Below, piece after piece: positions 47,895 to 57,451 of a DNA stretch of 64,000 nt; the stretch's first letter is position 1, and each line of letters begins with the position of its first letter. The position numbers and the translations under genes are program-made. This DNA comes from Pacificimonas sp963710205 (GTDB lineage Bacteria; Pseudomonadota; Alphaproteobacteria; Sphingomonadales; Sphingomonadaceae). Below the pieces are notes generated by a model. The model made no database searches and had not been told where the DNA came from. It saw nothing but the letters and a program-made list of their open reading frames with translations. The stretch lies in the NCBI GenBank assembly GCA_963710205.1, contig CAVPZG010000005.1, forward strand, positions 248,001 through 312,000, given 5' to 3'.

Positions 47895-48893
47895 GTGCCC
47901 GAATTAAAGCCAATCCAGATCGGCCCCGTCCGCATCGAACAGCCGGTCATCCTCGCGCCCATGACTGGCGTGACCGATGGTCCGTTCCGCAAGCTGGTGA
48001 AACGTTACGGCGCTGGTCTGACGGTCACGGAAATGATTGCCAGTCAGGCCGCTGTGCGGGAAACCCGCCGCAGCGTGCAACAGGCTGCCTGGGATCCCAT
48101 CGAAAATCCGGTTTCCATGCAGTTGGCGGGCTGCGATCCCGATGTGATGTCGGAAGCTGCGAAGCTGAACGAACAGCGCGGCGCGGCGATCATCGACATC
48201 AACATGGGCTGCCCGGTGAAGAAAATTGTCAACGGTCATGCCGGTTCAGCGCTGATGAAGGAACCGGACCTTGCCGCGCGGCTGATGGACGCGACCGTGA
48301 AGGCGGTCGATTTGCCGGTAACGCTCAAGATGCGGATGGGCTGGGACCATGAGCATCTGAACGCGCCCGAACTGGCGAAGACCGCTGAAGACCTGGGCAT
48401 CCGCATGATCACGATCCATGGCCGCACGCGCAATCAGATGTACAAGGGCTCCGCTGACTGGAAATTCGTCCGCAGTGTCAAGGAGGCCACGAGCCTGCCC
48501 GTCGTCGTCAACGGCGATATCTGCTCCGTCGCGGATGCCCGCACGGCGCTGGCGGAATCTGGTGCCGATGCCGTGATGATCGGGCGGGGGGCCTATGGAA
48601 AACCCTGGCTGCTGAACCAGGTCATGTCCGAACTGGCCGGGAAAGGTGCCGTCGCCGATCCCAGCATTTCCGAACAGTATGAGCTGGTCTCGGAACATTA
48701 TGAAATGATGCTGGAGCAATATGGCGAGATCAACGGCGTCAACATGTTCCGAAAACATATCGGGTGGTACACCAAGGGCTTGCACGGATCTGCTGAGTTC
48801 CGAAACAAGGTCAACCAGGAGCCGGACTCCGCCAGGGTGAAGGCCATGCTGGCTGATTTCTACGCGCCCTACCGCGAACGCATCGCCGCATGA
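47895..48893 (+). CDS. dusB: tRNA-dihydrouridine synthase (DusB/NifR3)
   Basis: A 332-residue flavoprotein that reduces uridines in tRNA to dihydrouridine. Motifs are ILAPMTGVTDGPFRK near residue 20, the proton-donor cysteine in INMGCPVKKI near 98, TLKMRMGWD near 140 and VNGDICS near 208. Start is GTG 47895. It is the first gene of the classic alphaproteobacterial nifR3-ntrB-ntrC operon; the ntrB ATG overlaps its stop (ATGA). Confidence 0.96.
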   Translation: MPELKPIQIGPVRIEQPVILAPMTGVTDGPFRKLVKRYGAGLTVTEMIASQAAVRETRRSVQQAAWDPIENPVSMQLAGCDPDVMSEAAKLNEQRGAAIIDINMGCPVKKIVNGHAGSALMKEPDLAARLMDATVKAVDLPVTLKMRMGWDHEHLNAPELAKTAEDLGIRMITIHGRTRNQMYKGSADWKFVRSVKEATSLPVVVNGDICSVADARTALAESGADAVMIGRGAYGKPWLLNQVMSELAGKGAVADPSISEQYELVSEHYEMMLEQYGEINGVNMFRKHIGWYTKGLHGSAEFRNKVNQEPDSARVKAMLADFYAPYRERIAA

Positions 48894-49993
48894 GCTCGCT
48901 CGTGCCGCTGCGGTTCAGACGCCGTGCCGTCCCGGTCCCGGCGGAAGTTCTGAATGCGCTTCAGGTTCCTGTCATTCTCGTCAACCGCTCGGGCCATCCC
49001 GTGCAGGCAAACCCGGCGGCTGAAATGCTGCTGGGCCGGTCGGAGGATGCCCTGGCATCGAAGGGCTGGGATGGCCTCTTGCCGCCCGATAGTCCGGTCC
49101 GCTCGCTGTTGCACGAAGCCCTGGAACACCAGTCCGAGATCAAGGCCTATGACGTTACCGTCGCCCTGATGGAGGCTGCCGCCTTCACCGCTGACGTCCT
49201 CATCGCCCCTGTTGCGGGTGAGGGCGGTCACATGACCCTTGTCTTTCAACGCCGCAGTGTTGCGGGTCTGGTGGAGCGCAATAGCGACCACCGCGGTGCG
49301 GCGCGCTCGGCGGCGGCATTGTCCGCCATGCTGGCGCATGAAATCAAGAATCCGCTGAGCGGCATCAGGGGCGCGGCGCAGCTGCTTGGCGGCGGCGATG
49401 GCTCTGACGAGGGGCGCGACGAACTTTCTGCCCTCATCATCAGTGAAGTTGACCGTATCAGCGCCCTGATCGGCCGCATGGAATATTTCAGCGATCCGCG
49501 CCCGCCAAAGCTGAAGGCCGAGAATATCCACGCCATTCTCGGCCATGTCCGCAAGCTGGCCGAGGCCGACGGCATCGTCATCCAGGAACTCTATGATCCG
49601 TCGCTGCCGGATGTTGCCGCCGACCGCGACGCGCTTGTCCAGCTGTTCCTGAATCTTGTGAAGAATGCGCGTGAAGCAGCTGGAAAAGAAGGAAACATAA
49701 GTTTCACAACAGCCTATCGCCATGGGCTGAAAATCGGTGTACCCGGCCAGCCGGGCCGTGTGCGCGTGCCCATCGAGATTTGTGTGATCGACGACGGCCC
49801 CGGTGTCCCGCACGACATGGCGAACAATATATTCGATGCGTTTGTTTCCTCGAAAGAAGGCCTTGGCGGACTTGGGCTCGCACTTGTGGCAAAGGTTGCC
49901 AGCGACCATCGCGGCCATGTCGAATATGACCGCGACGAGCGGGCAGGTCGCACGATTTTCCGCGTTCTGCTGCCAATGGCGGAATGCAAATGA
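48890..49993 (+). CDS. ntrB: Nitrogen regulation sensor kinase NtrB
   Basis: NtrB (GlnL) is the cytosolic kinase/phosphatase that sets NtrC phosphorylation according to PII. The 367-residue protein has a PAS-like N-terminal domain to about residue 125, the H-box with histidine 150 in AMLAHEIKNPLSGI, and an intact ATP-binding domain with LVKNAREAAG, VIDDGPGVP and GLGGLGLALVAKVASDH. No membrane helix is seen. It is coupled by ATGA overlaps to dusB upstream and ntrC downstream, so one operon. No ntrYX genes follow. Confidence 0.95.
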   Translation: MSSLVPLRFRRRAVPVPAEVLNALQVPVILVNRSGHPVQANPAAEMLLGRSEDALASKGWDGLLPPDSPVRSLLHEALEHQSEIKAYDVTVALMEAAAFTADVLIAPVAGEGGHMTLVFQRRSVAGLVERNSDHRGAARSAAALSAMLAHEIKNPLSGIRGAAQLLGGGDGSDEGRDELSALIISEVDRISALIGRMEYFSDPRPPKLKAENIHAILGHVRKLAEADGIVIQELYDPSLPDVAADRDALVQLFLNLVKNAREAAGKEGNISFTTAYRHGLKIGVPGQPGRVRVPIEICVIDDGPGVPHDMANNIFDAFVSSKEGLGGLGLALVAKVASDHRGHVEYDRDERAGRTIFRVLLPMAECK

Positions 49994-51423
49994 CCGCACG
50001 CGCATCCACTGTCATCGTTGCCGACGATGACGCCGCCATCCGCACCGTCGTCCGGCAGGCCCTGATCCGCGCGGGGCATGAGGTGCGGACGACCGATAGC
50101 CTTGCCGGTCTTGCCCGCCTGGCCGACCAGGGTATCGGCGATGTCGTCATCACCGATGTCGGCCTGCCGGACGGTGACGGGCTCGACAGCCTGCCAGGTC
50201 TGCTCGCCAAGCGCCCCGGCCTCCCGGTGATCGTTGTCAGCGCGCAGAACACCCTTGCCACGGCCGTTCGCGCCACCGAACAGGGCGCCTTCGAGTATCT
50301 GCCGAAACCGTTCGATCTCAATGAACTGACAGCGACGGTTGCGAGCGCGCTCGAACGCAGCAGTCATGAACCGGCGATCGCCACGCCCACTCCCGGCGAC
50401 GACCTGCCGCTGATCGGACGCAGTGCCGCCATGCAGGAGGTGTATCGCCTCATCGCCCGCGTGGTGCCGACGGATCTGACCGTCATGGTTCTGGGCGAGT
50501 CCGGCACAGGCAAGGAACTCGTGGCCCGCGCGGTGCATGATCTCGGTCCACGTCGAACCGAGCCGTTTGTTGCCGTCAACATGGCCGCCATTCCGCGCGA
50601 CCTCATCGAGTCCGAGCTGTTCGGGCATGAGCGCGGCGCCTTCACGGGGGCACAGGCACGCAGTACGGGCCGCTTTGAGCAGGCACAGGGCGGTACGCTC
50701 TTTCTGGATGAAATCGGCGACATGCCGATCGAGGCGCAGACACGGCTGCTGCGCGTGCTCCAATCGGGCGAATTCACCACTGTCGGCGGTGCGCGCACCA
50801 TCCGCACCGACGTCCGCATCATCTGCGCCACGCACCAGGACCTGGAGGGAGCCATCGCGCGCGGCGACTTCCGGGAGGATCTCTATTACCGCCTGAACGT
50901 CGTTCCCATCGCGCTGCCGCCGCTGCGCGCCCGCAAGGATGACATTGCGGAACTCGCCACGCATTTCCTGAAACTTGCCGCCGCCGAGGGCCTGCCGCAA
51001 AAGGCGCTGTCGCAGTCCGCGATAGAGCGTCTTGGCGGGCATGACTGGCCGGGGAACGTTCGCGAACTGCAGAATATCGTCCGCCGCATGGCCGCGCTGG
51101 CGCGTGAGGATGTTGTCGGCGCCGCCGCGGTGGCGCAGGCGATGGAAGGCACGCGTGTCGCTGCCATCCCCTCGTCGAACGGATCGGAGGGCCTCGCACT
51201 CGCCGTTGAAACCGAGGCTGCCCGCCTGGTCGCGCAGGGCCATGGCGGGCTTTACGAAGCGATCATGGCCGAAGTCGAACCTCCCGTCCTCCGCGCCGCG
51301 CTTGCCGCGACCGGCGGCAACCAGATCAAGGCCGCGGCCCTGCTTGGTATAAATCGCAACACATTGAGGACGCGGCTTGAGCAGCGCGGGATAGATGCGG
51401 TCGATTTCCGGATACGGGACTAG
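49990..51423 (+). CDS. ntrC: Nitrogen regulator NtrC, sigma-54 activator
   Basis: NtrC activates sigma-54 promoters of nitrogen assimilation genes when phosphorylated by NtrB. The 477-residue protein has the receiver domain with aspartate 56 in VITDVGLPDGDG, the AAA+ core with Walker A GESGTGKELVARAVH near 170, GAFTGAQ near 221, DEIGDMP near 241, and a Fis-type helix-turn-helix in NQIKAAALLGINRNTLRTRLE near 450 (shown in part). ATG 49990 overlaps the ntrB stop; an ATG two codons upstream is in frame. The GAFTGA loop is intact. Confidence 0.95.
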   Translation: MTARASTVIVADDDAAIRTVVRQALIRAGHEVRTTDSLAGLARLADQGIGDVVITDVGLPDGDGLDSLPGLLAKRPGLPVIVVSAQNTLATAVRATEQGAFEYLPKPFDLNELTATVASALERSSHEPAIATPTPGDDLPLIGRSAAMQEVYRLIARVVPTDLTVMVLGESGTGKELVARAVHDLGPRRTEPFVAVNMAAIPRDLIESELFGHERGAFTGAQARSTGRFEQAQGGTLFLDEIGDMPIEAQTRLLRVLQSGEFTTVGGARTIRTDVRIICATHQDLEGAIARGDFREDLYYRLNVVPIALPPLRARKDDIAELATHFLKLAAAEGLPQKALSQSAIERLGGHDWPGNVRELQNIVRRMAALAREDVVGAAAVAQAMEGTRVAAIPSSNGSEGLALAVETEAARLVAQGHGGLYEAIMAEVEPPVLRAALAATGGNQIKAAALLGINRNTLRTRLEQRGIDAVDFRIRD

Positions 51424-51433
51424 CGGCGCCCCT

Positions 51434-52048
51434 CTACCGCGCCTGAGGTTTCAATCCGTCCTTCAGTAGCGCGAACGCCCGGGCCGCGACGTCCTCCGGG
51501 TCGCCATCTTCGCTCCACACACCATAGCGCAGGCCCAGGAACACATTCATCCCCACGATGGCCCAGGCGTGTACCTCGCCGATGTCCGCGCGGACCTCTC
51601 CGCGCCGCGCGGCGTCAGAGAGGCTGGTGAGATAACCCGCGACAGTGCTGCGATAGTGATCCCGGTAGCTGTCCGGATCGACAAACTCCGCCTCGTCGAT
51701 GATGCGGTAGAGTTCCTTGTGCTCGCGCACGAACGCGATGAATTTGGTCAGACCCGTCAGTTCGCCGGACAGGCGGTCGGGTGCGGCGACGATGCTGGGA
51801 CCGACCGCCCCGCGCACCTGCGCCGACATGTCCTTGACGAGCGCGCGGAAAATCTCGTCCTTGGATTCGAAATAGGTATAGAAACTGCCAAGTGCCGTAC
51901 CCGCCCGCCGTGTGATGCCACTGACGGATGCCCCCTGAAAACCGAGCGCACCGAATTCCGCGGCCGCCGCATCCAGCAACGCCCGGCGGGTACGCTTGCC
52001 GCGTGCCGTGCGCGGCAGGCGCGCGTTCTCGTCTGTTTGCCCGGCCAT
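51434..52048 (-). CDS. TetR-family transcriptional regulator
   Basis: A 204-residue TetR-type repressor. The helix-turn-helix lies near residues 14-60 (RTRRALLDAAAAEFGALGFQ, ASVSGITRRAGTALGSFYTY), followed by a ligand-binding domain. It is divergent from a TonB-dependent receptor gene, and a palindrome in the 110-base gap is a likely operator. The effector is unknown; a lipid, terpenoid or steroid-like compound would fit common TetR-receptor pairs, but this is speculative. The start ATG is at 52048 with a GGGGCAGG-type site. Confidence 0.87.
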   Translation of the reverse strand: MAGQTDENARLPRTARGKRTRRALLDAAAAEFGALGFQGASVSGITRRAGTALGSFYTYFESKDEIFRALVKDMSAQVRGAVGPSIVAAPDRLSGELTGLTKFIAFVREHKELYRIIDEAEFVDPDSYRDHYRSTVAGYLTSLSDAARRGEVRADIGEVHAWAIVGMNVFLGLRYGVWSEDGDPEDVAARAFALLKDGLKPQAR

Positions 52049-52078
52049 AACCTGCCCCTTTAGCGAGCATGATGTAAC

Positions 52079-52104
52079 GAAAGTTGAAAGTTGGTTCAAC
52101 TTTC
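52079..52104. promoter_or_regulatory. Palindromic operator between tetR and the TonB receptor gene
   Basis: GAAAGTTGA (52079-52087) and TCAACTTTC (52096-52104) are perfect reverse complements around an 8-base centre; an inner GTTGAA/TTCAAC pair shares the axis. It sits 30 bases before the tetR start and 55 bases before the receptor start. Confidence 0.6.
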
Positions 52105-52158
52105 ATTAACGAGGCGCACAACTGCCGTGAACAATGCGGCGATCCTATGGGGACCATC

Positions 52159-54495
52159 ATGCGCCTGACTGCCAACACCATGCCTTCCTTGCTCGCCGCT
52201 TCCGTGACCGCGCTGTCGCTTGCCATGCCCGCCATCGCGCAGGACACGGCGGGACCGCTGACGGCCGAACCAAGCCTGGACGATGATATCATCATCGTGT
52301 CGGCGCGGCGGCGCGATGAGCGGCTGATCGACGTTCCGATTTCGATCACCTCCCTCTCCGGTCAGGCGCTGGAACAGCAGGGCGTCCTTGAAATCACGGA
52401 AATCGCCCAGTCCGTTCCGAATGTGACGCTGGAGGTCTCTCGCGGCACCAATACGACGCTGACCGCCTTCATTCGCGGGGTGGGACAACAGGATCCCGTC
52501 GCCGGTTTCGAACAGGGCGTCGGTGTTTACATCGATGATGTTTATCTGAACCGTCCGCAGGCCAGCGTTCTTGACGTCTACGACGTGGAACGGATCGAGG
52601 TGCTGCGCGGGCCGCAGGGCACGCTTTACGGTCGCAACACCATTGGCGGCGCGATCAAATATGTAACGGCGAAACTTCCATCCGACCTCAGCGTCAAACT
52701 GCGTGGCACCTATGGCAGCTATGATCAGGCCGAGGGTGTGCTGACCGCATCCGCGCCAATTGGCGACGCCGTCCGGATTGGCGGCTCCGTCGCGCGTTTG
52801 AGCAGGGGCGGTTTTGGCGACAACCTGGTTCAGGACGGTGTCGAGAATTACAACAAGGATGTCTGGGCGGCGCGCGGCACTCTGGAGGTCGAACCATCAG
52901 ACAGCATTTTTGTGCGGCTGTCGGGGGATTATGTGAAGGACGAGAGCGATCCGCGCCAGGGTCACCGCTTCCTGCCCGGCCTGCTTTCGGGCGCGCCCGT
53001 CCTCGACGATGTCTACGATACGCGTTCCGGCCTCGATTTTCCGAAGCAGGAAGTGGAAGCCTATGGCGGCGCTCTGCTGGTCGAGCTGGATCTGTCGGAC
53101 ACACTGAAGGTCAAGAATGTGCTCGCCTATCGCGAGGACCAGTCGGCGACGCCGATCGACTTCGACAGCCTGCCTGCTGCCGATGTCGATGTGCCCGCCA
53201 TTTACGAGAACGACCAGCTCTCGGAGGAAATCCAGCTTCTTTACGATGATGGCAATCTCGCTGGTCTCGTCGGCTTCTATTATCTGGACGCCAACGCGGT
53301 CACCATTTTCGATGTGCTTCTGGATACGACCCTGCCCGGTCTCAATGCGCAGACGGCGGGCAATGTCGACACGAAGACCTGGTCGGTATTTGGCGACTTC
53401 ACCTACGACCTGTCGGATCAGTTCAGCATTTCGGTCGGCGGACGCTACACTTCGGACAAGCGCTCGTCGCGGGTCCTGAGGCGGACGCTGTTCAGCGGGC
53501 CATCCGAAACCTTTGGCGGGACGGAATTGCCGCCGATCCTGACGACGTCGGATTTCGACGGCTCCGAAACCTTCAAGAAGTTCACGCCGCGCGCCTCTGT
53601 CAGCTGGACGCCAACGTCAGATCACAACGTCTATTTCAGCTATTCGCAGGGGTTCAAGGGCGGCGGTTTCGACCCGCGCGGGCAGACAAGCGCGGCACCC
53701 GACTTCGATGGCAATGGGACCGTCGACGCCGATGAGCGGTTCGAGTTTCTCCGCTTCGCGCCTGAGACCGTCGACAGTTACGAACTCGGCTGGAAGGCGT
53801 CGCTGCTCGACAACAGCCTGAATTTCAGCCTGGCAGCATTTTACGCCGACTATACCGATGTTCAGATACCCGGTTCCGTAGGCTTCGACACCGATGGTGA
53901 CGGCACCAATGACGGGTTCATCGGCATCACATCGAATGCGGGCAAAGCGACGATAAAGGGCATGGAGTTCGAGGGATCGGCGAAAGTCGGCCGCGATTTC
54001 GCGGGGGCGGGGAGCCGCCTCGACTTTGGCTGGTCGCTCGGCCTTCTCGATGCTGAATTCGACCAGTTCATCGATGCCTTCGGCAATGACGTGGCCGACC
54101 AGCGCGTCTTCCAGAACACGCCTGATGTCACTGCATCCACCCGCATCGACCTTGGTCTGCCGATGAGCCTCTACGGCGACGGCGAACTGGTCATTGGCAG
54201 CCAGCTCAGCTTCAGAAGTGATGCCAGCCAGTTCGAGACACCAAATCGCTTTCTCGATCAGGACGCCTTTGCGCTCGTCGATGCCAGCATCACCTGGACG
54301 GCGGACGACGACAGGCTACGTATCGGCGTTTACGGCAAGAATCTGTTCGATGAGCGTTATATCGTTGCCGGATATAACTTCGTCACGGCGCCGATTGGCG
54401 GACCAGTCACGCCCACCCTGGGACGCGAAGGCACGCTGACAGGCTTCTACGGCGATCCGCGCCGCGTGTTCGTCAGCGCCCAGATCGGGTTCTGA
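52159..54495 (+). CDS. TonB-dependent outer-membrane receptor
   Basis: A 778-residue receptor that imports a ligand across the outer membrane using TonB energy. It has a signal peptide (LLAASVTALSLAMPAIAQ, ending near residue 32), a TonB box-like IIIVSARRR near 46, a plug domain with ARG-type FIRGVGQQDPVAGFEQGVGV split around residue 105 and EVLRGPQGTLYGRNTIGGAIKY near 153, and a beta-barrel ending in the C-terminal RRVFVSAQIGF with the final phenylalanine. The ligand is unknown. Control by the divergent TetR protein is likely. Confidence 0.92.
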   Translation: MRLTANTMPSLLAASVTALSLAMPAIAQDTAGPLTAEPSLDDDIIIVSARRRDERLIDVPISITSLSGQALEQQGVLEITEIAQSVPNVTLEVSRGTNTTLTAFIRGVGQQDPVAGFEQGVGVYIDDVYLNRPQASVLDVYDVERIEVLRGPQGTLYGRNTIGGAIKYVTAKLPSDLSVKLRGTYGSYDQAEGVLTASAPIGDAVRIGGSVARLSRGGFGDNLVQDGVENYNKDVWAARGTLEVEPSDSIFVRLSGDYVKDESDPRQGHRFLPGLLSGAPVLDDVYDTRSGLDFPKQEVEAYGGALLVELDLSDTLKVKNVLAYREDQSATPIDFDSLPAADVDVPAIYENDQLSEEIQLLYDDGNLAGLVGFYYLDANAVTIFDVLLDTTLPGLNAQTAGNVDTKTWSVFGDFTYDLSDQFSISVGGRYTSDKRSSRVLRRTLFSGPSETFGGTELPPILTTSDFDGSETFKKFTPRASVSWTPTSDHNVYFSYSQGFKGGGFDPRGQTSAAPDFDGNGTVDADERFEFLRFAPETVDSYELGWKASLLDNSLNFSLAAFYADYTDVQIPGSVGFDTDGDGTNDGFIGITSNAGKATIKGMEFEGSAKVGRDFAGAGSRLDFGWSLGLLDAEFDQFIDAFGNDVADQRVFQNTPDVTASTRIDLGLPMSLYGDGELVIGSQLSFRSDASQFETPNRFLDQDAFALVDASITWTADDDRLRIGVYGKNLFDERYIVAGYNFVTAPIGGPVTPTLGREGTLTGFYGDPRRVFVSAQIGF

Positions 54496-54515
54496 GTGTC
54501 GGCGCCCGCAGGCGC

Positions 54516-55286
54516 TTATCCAAGCGCCTGCATGTTCGGCTGACCGTTCGACGCACTGACACCGCCGTCGACGGGTAGATTCACGCCCGTCACGAATTTC
54601 GCGTCGTCCGAAGCGAGGAACAGCACCGGCCCGGCAATGTCATCGGGCTCGCCGATACGGCCGAGCGGAATGCGGTCCATGAAGCGGTCGACGACGGCCT
54701 TCTGCTGAAGAATGCCTTCCGACATGTCGCTGCGTGTGAGGCTGGGCAGCACGGCATTGACGCGAATGCCGTCCTTGCCCAGTCCAAGCGCCAGACTGCG
54801 GGTGAGATTCGTCACTGCGCCCTTGGACGCGTTGTAGACGGGCAGGGTCCAGTCGCCGCCGATCCCCGACACGCTGGACGTGTTGACGATGTTGCCGCCG
54901 CTTTTCCTGAGGTACGGAATGGCGGCGCGGCACAGATAAAGGACGCCCTTCACGTTGATCGCCATTACCCTGTCGATGTCGTCGTCGCCCGCATCCTCAA
55001 GCGGTCCGAACGCGCCGACACCGGCGTTGTTGACGAGAGTGTCGAGCGCGCCAAACCGATCCACCGTGTCTGCGATCAGGCGGTCGCAAAAGGCGCGATC
55101 CGAAACGTCGCCCGCGATGACGAGGGTGCGCGATGCATCCATGCCAGCCGCCACCCTTTCCAGATCCTCCCGGCTGCGGCTGTTGAGGACGACATTGGCG
55201 CCCTCGGCAGCGAAGCGAAGGGCGATGCCCTCACCAATGCCGCTCGACGAACCTGTGACAATGACGGTCTTGCCGGAAAAGCGCAT
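54516..55286 (-). CDS. Short-chain dehydrogenase/reductase
   Basis: A 256-residue SDR that would reduce a carbonyl or oxidise an alcohol with NAD(P). Motifs are VIVTGSSSGIGEGIA near residue 8, NNAGVGAFGPL near 84, SSVSGIGGDW near 136, YNASKGAVTNL with the catalytic tyrosine and lysine near 152-156, and the C-terminal INLPVDGG. I start it at ATG 55286 where GGAGA is 6 bases upstream; ATG 55298 is also in frame. It is tail-to-tail with the TonB receptor, 20 bases apart, and may process the imported compound. Confidence 0.87.
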   Translation of the reverse strand: MRFSGKTVIVTGSSSGIGEGIALRFAAEGANVVLNSRSREDLERVAAGMDASRTLVIAGDVSDRAFCDRLIADTVDRFGALDTLVNNAGVGAFGPLEDAGDDDIDRVMAINVKGVLYLCRAAIPYLRKSGGNIVNTSSVSGIGGDWTLPVYNASKGAVTNLTRSLALGLGKDGIRVNAVLPSLTRSDMSEGILQQKAVVDRFMDRIPLGRIGEPDDIAGPVLFLASDDAKFVTGVNLPVDGGVSASNGQPNMQALG

Positions 55287-55419
55287 GATAATCTCCATTG
55301 GGTTTCGCAGTCCTGCCGCCAACGCATCTTGCCGGAAATGGGTTCATGTCCCACTTGTCACGTCACGGGTCAGCGGATAGGGCGGACCCAGAACAAAACT
55401 TGAGCAAGGACCACCGAAT

Positions 55420-55659
55420 ATGAGCGATGTCGCAGAACGCGTGAAGAAGATTGTCGTCGAGCATCTGGGTGTCGAGCCCGAGAAGGTGACGGAAGAGGCA
55501 AGCTTCATCGACGATCTGGGTGCCGACAGCCTCGACACTGTCGAGCTGGTCATGGCCTTCGAGGAAGAGTTCGGCGTGGAAATTCCCGACGACGCCGCGG
55601 AAAAGATCCTGACGGTCAAGGACGCCATCAACTACATCAACGAGAATCAGGACAGCTAG
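55420..55659 (+). CDS. acpP: Acyl carrier protein
   Basis: A 79-residue acidic carrier protein that holds growing fatty acyl chains on a phosphopantetheine arm. The attachment serine 37 lies in DDLGADSLDTVELVMAFEE, split here for length, and the family start MSDVAERVKKIVVEHLG is intact. It precedes fabF by 97 bases, the typical acpP-fabF pair. A GC-rich imperfect hairpin with a T-run lies in that gap, and may reduce read-through into fabF. Confidence 0.97.
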   Translation: MSDVAERVKKIVVEHLGVEPEKVTEEASFIDDLGADSLDTVELVMAFEEEFGVEIPDDAAEKILTVKDAINYINENQDS

Positions 55660-55756
55660 AACTGTTTCGGTCACGTTGAACCCGGATGAGTGAGCGGCGG
55701 GCCTTCCGGGTGGAGGGGCCGCCGTTGACGTTTTTTGAGCCTATTGGAGCCTGCTT

Positions 55757-57013
55757 ATGCGCCGTGTCGTGATCACTGGACTGGGGCTCGTCACCCCGCT
55801 TGGCGGCGATGTGGAGACCAGCTGGAAGAATATTCTCGCGTCGAAATCGGGCGCGGGCCAGTTGACCCGTTTCGACACCGAGGGCCACGCCTGCACGATC
55901 GGCTGCGAAGTGCCGATGGGCGACGGGCCGGGCATGCTCGATCTGTCAAAGCGTGTGGATCACAAGATTCAGCGTCAGGTCGACCTGTTCATCCAGTTCG
56001 GTATCGACGCCGCCGGGCAGGCGGTGGAGGAAGCGGGTCTGACCGACATTACCGAGGAGGAATCCGAGCGCATCGGTTGCCTTATCGGTTCCGGCATTGG
56101 CGGCCTTCCCGGAATCGAAAAGGAATCTATCGTTCTCCATGAACGTGGCCCACGCCGGGTCAGCCCGCATTTCGTGCATGGCCGCCTCATCAACCTCGTT
56201 TCCGGTCAGGTCAGCATCAAATATGGCTTCCGGGGACCAAATCACAGTGTGGTGACCGCCTGTTCGACGGGAGCGCACGCGATTGGCGATGCCGCACGCC
56301 TCATCATGCTCGACGATGCGGACGTGATGATCGCGGGGGGCGCGGAAAGTGCCATCTGCCCGCTGGGCATTGCCGGTTTCGCGCAGGCCAAGGCGCTGTC
56401 GACACGCAACGACGATCCTGAAACCGCCAGCCGCCCCTATGACGAGGGGCGCGATGGTTTCGTCATGGGCGAAGGCGCGGGCATCGTCGTGCTTGAGGAA
56501 ATGGAACGCGCGAAGAAACGCGGCGCGACGATCTATGGAGAGGTCACCGGCTATGGCCTGACGGGCGACGCCTATCATACGACCGCACCGCATCCTGACG
56601 GCAATGGCGGCTTCCGCGCCATGCGAAATGCGCTGGCCCGCGCCGGCCTCGATCCCAGTGCGATCGACTATATCAACGCACACGGCACCTCGACGCCGCT
56701 GGGCGACGAAATCGAACTGGGTGCGGTTCGCCGCCTGTTTGGCAGCGCGCTCGATACCACCAGCATGTCATCGACAAAGAGCGCGATCGGCCACCTTCTG
56801 GGGGGGGCAGGGGCTGTGGAGTCGATCTTTTGTCTGCTGGCGATGCGCGATCAGGTCGCCCCGCCAACCATCAACCTGCACAATCCGTCGGAGGGCTGCA
56901 GAGGCGTCGACCTCGTCCCGTTGCAGCCGAAGGAGCGCAAGATCGGCGCCGTGCTCAACAACAGCTTCGGCTTTGGTGGCACCAATGCGTCGCTGGTCAT
57001 GCAAAAGGTCTGA
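55757..57013 (+). CDS. fabF: Beta-ketoacyl-ACP synthase II (FabF)
   Basis: FabF elongates fatty acids by condensing malonyl-ACP with acyl-ACP. The 418-residue protein has the catalytic cysteine 169 in VVTACSTGAHAIGD, the two catalytic histidines in HGTSTPLGD near 310 and KSAIGHLLGGAGAVE near 345, and the C-terminal NNSFGFGGTNASLV. It follows acpP and abuts the convergent moaE stop with no gap. Confidence 0.96.
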   Translation: MRRVVITGLGLVTPLGGDVETSWKNILASKSGAGQLTRFDTEGHACTIGCEVPMGDGPGMLDLSKRVDHKIQRQVDLFIQFGIDAAGQAVEEAGLTDITEEESERIGCLIGSGIGGLPGIEKESIVLHERGPRRVSPHFVHGRLINLVSGQVSIKYGFRGPNHSVVTACSTGAHAIGDAARLIMLDDADVMIAGGAESAICPLGIAGFAQAKALSTRNDDPETASRPYDEGRDGFVMGEGAGIVVLEEMERAKKRGATIYGEVTGYGLTGDAYHTTAPHPDGNGGFRAMRNALARAGLDPSAIDYINAHGTSTPLGDEIELGAVRRLFGSALDTTSMSSTKSAIGHLLGGAGAVESIFCLLAMRDQVAPPTINLHNPSEGCRGVDLVPLQPKERKIGAVLNNSFGFGGTNASLVMQKV

Positions 57014-57451
57014 TCAATCCCAGCGCGCCGCGGCGGCATCGTCGCTGCCGCGCGCCGCGACCCAGCGGGTTGTCCCGCCGCTGATTTCCTTCTTCCAGAA
57101 GGGAGCCCGGGTTTTCAGCCAGTCCATGACGAATTCCGCCGCCTGAAAGGCGTCGCTGCGGTGGGCGGACGCCATGATGACCAGAACGATCGCATCGCCG
57201 GTCTGTAGCCTGCCGTAACGGTGAATGACCGTTCCAGCTGAGAGCTGCCACCGCTTTCTGGCTTCGGCGGTAATTTCGGTGAGCAGTTTTTCCGTCATTC
57301 CGGCATAGTGTTCGAGTTCCAGAACGTCGCCGGGTTCGCCCCGGACAATGCCGGTAAAGCTGACCAGCGCGCCGATATCGCCGCGCCCGGCCGTCAGCCT
57401 GTCCATCTCCGCGCTGATGTCGAAGGCTTCCTTCTGAACGCGGACATCCAT
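57014..57451 (-). CDS. moaE: Molybdopterin synthase catalytic subunit
   Basis: MoaE builds molybdopterin from precursor Z, taking sulfur from MoaD. The 145-residue protein has GALVSFTGIVRG near residue 28, LELEHYAGMTEK near 44 and the catalytic lysine region APFWKKEISGGTTRWVAAR near 118. Its ATG overlaps the moaD stop by one base (TGATG), so the subunits are translationally coupled in order pgsA-moaD-moaE. Its stop abuts the fabF stop. Confidence 0.95.
   Translation of the reverse strand: MDVRVQKEAFDISAEMDRLTAGRGDIGALVSFTGIVRGEPGDVLELEHYAGMTEKLLTEITAEARKRWQLSAGTVIHRYGRLQTGDAIVLVIMASAHRSDAFQAAEFVMDWLKTRAPFWKKEISGGTTRWVAARGSDDAAAARWD

Noticed and set aside
49714..51243. 509-residue minus-strand open frame across ntrB/ntrC
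   Set aside because: A GC-driven antisense frame; the plus strand holds complete NtrB and NtrC.
55660..55756. Terminator between acpP and fabF
   Set aside because: A GC-rich imperfect stem followed by TTTTTT at about 55730 is visible, but the stem has a bulge and only 5 good outer pairs. It may attenuate, but support is too weak for a feature.
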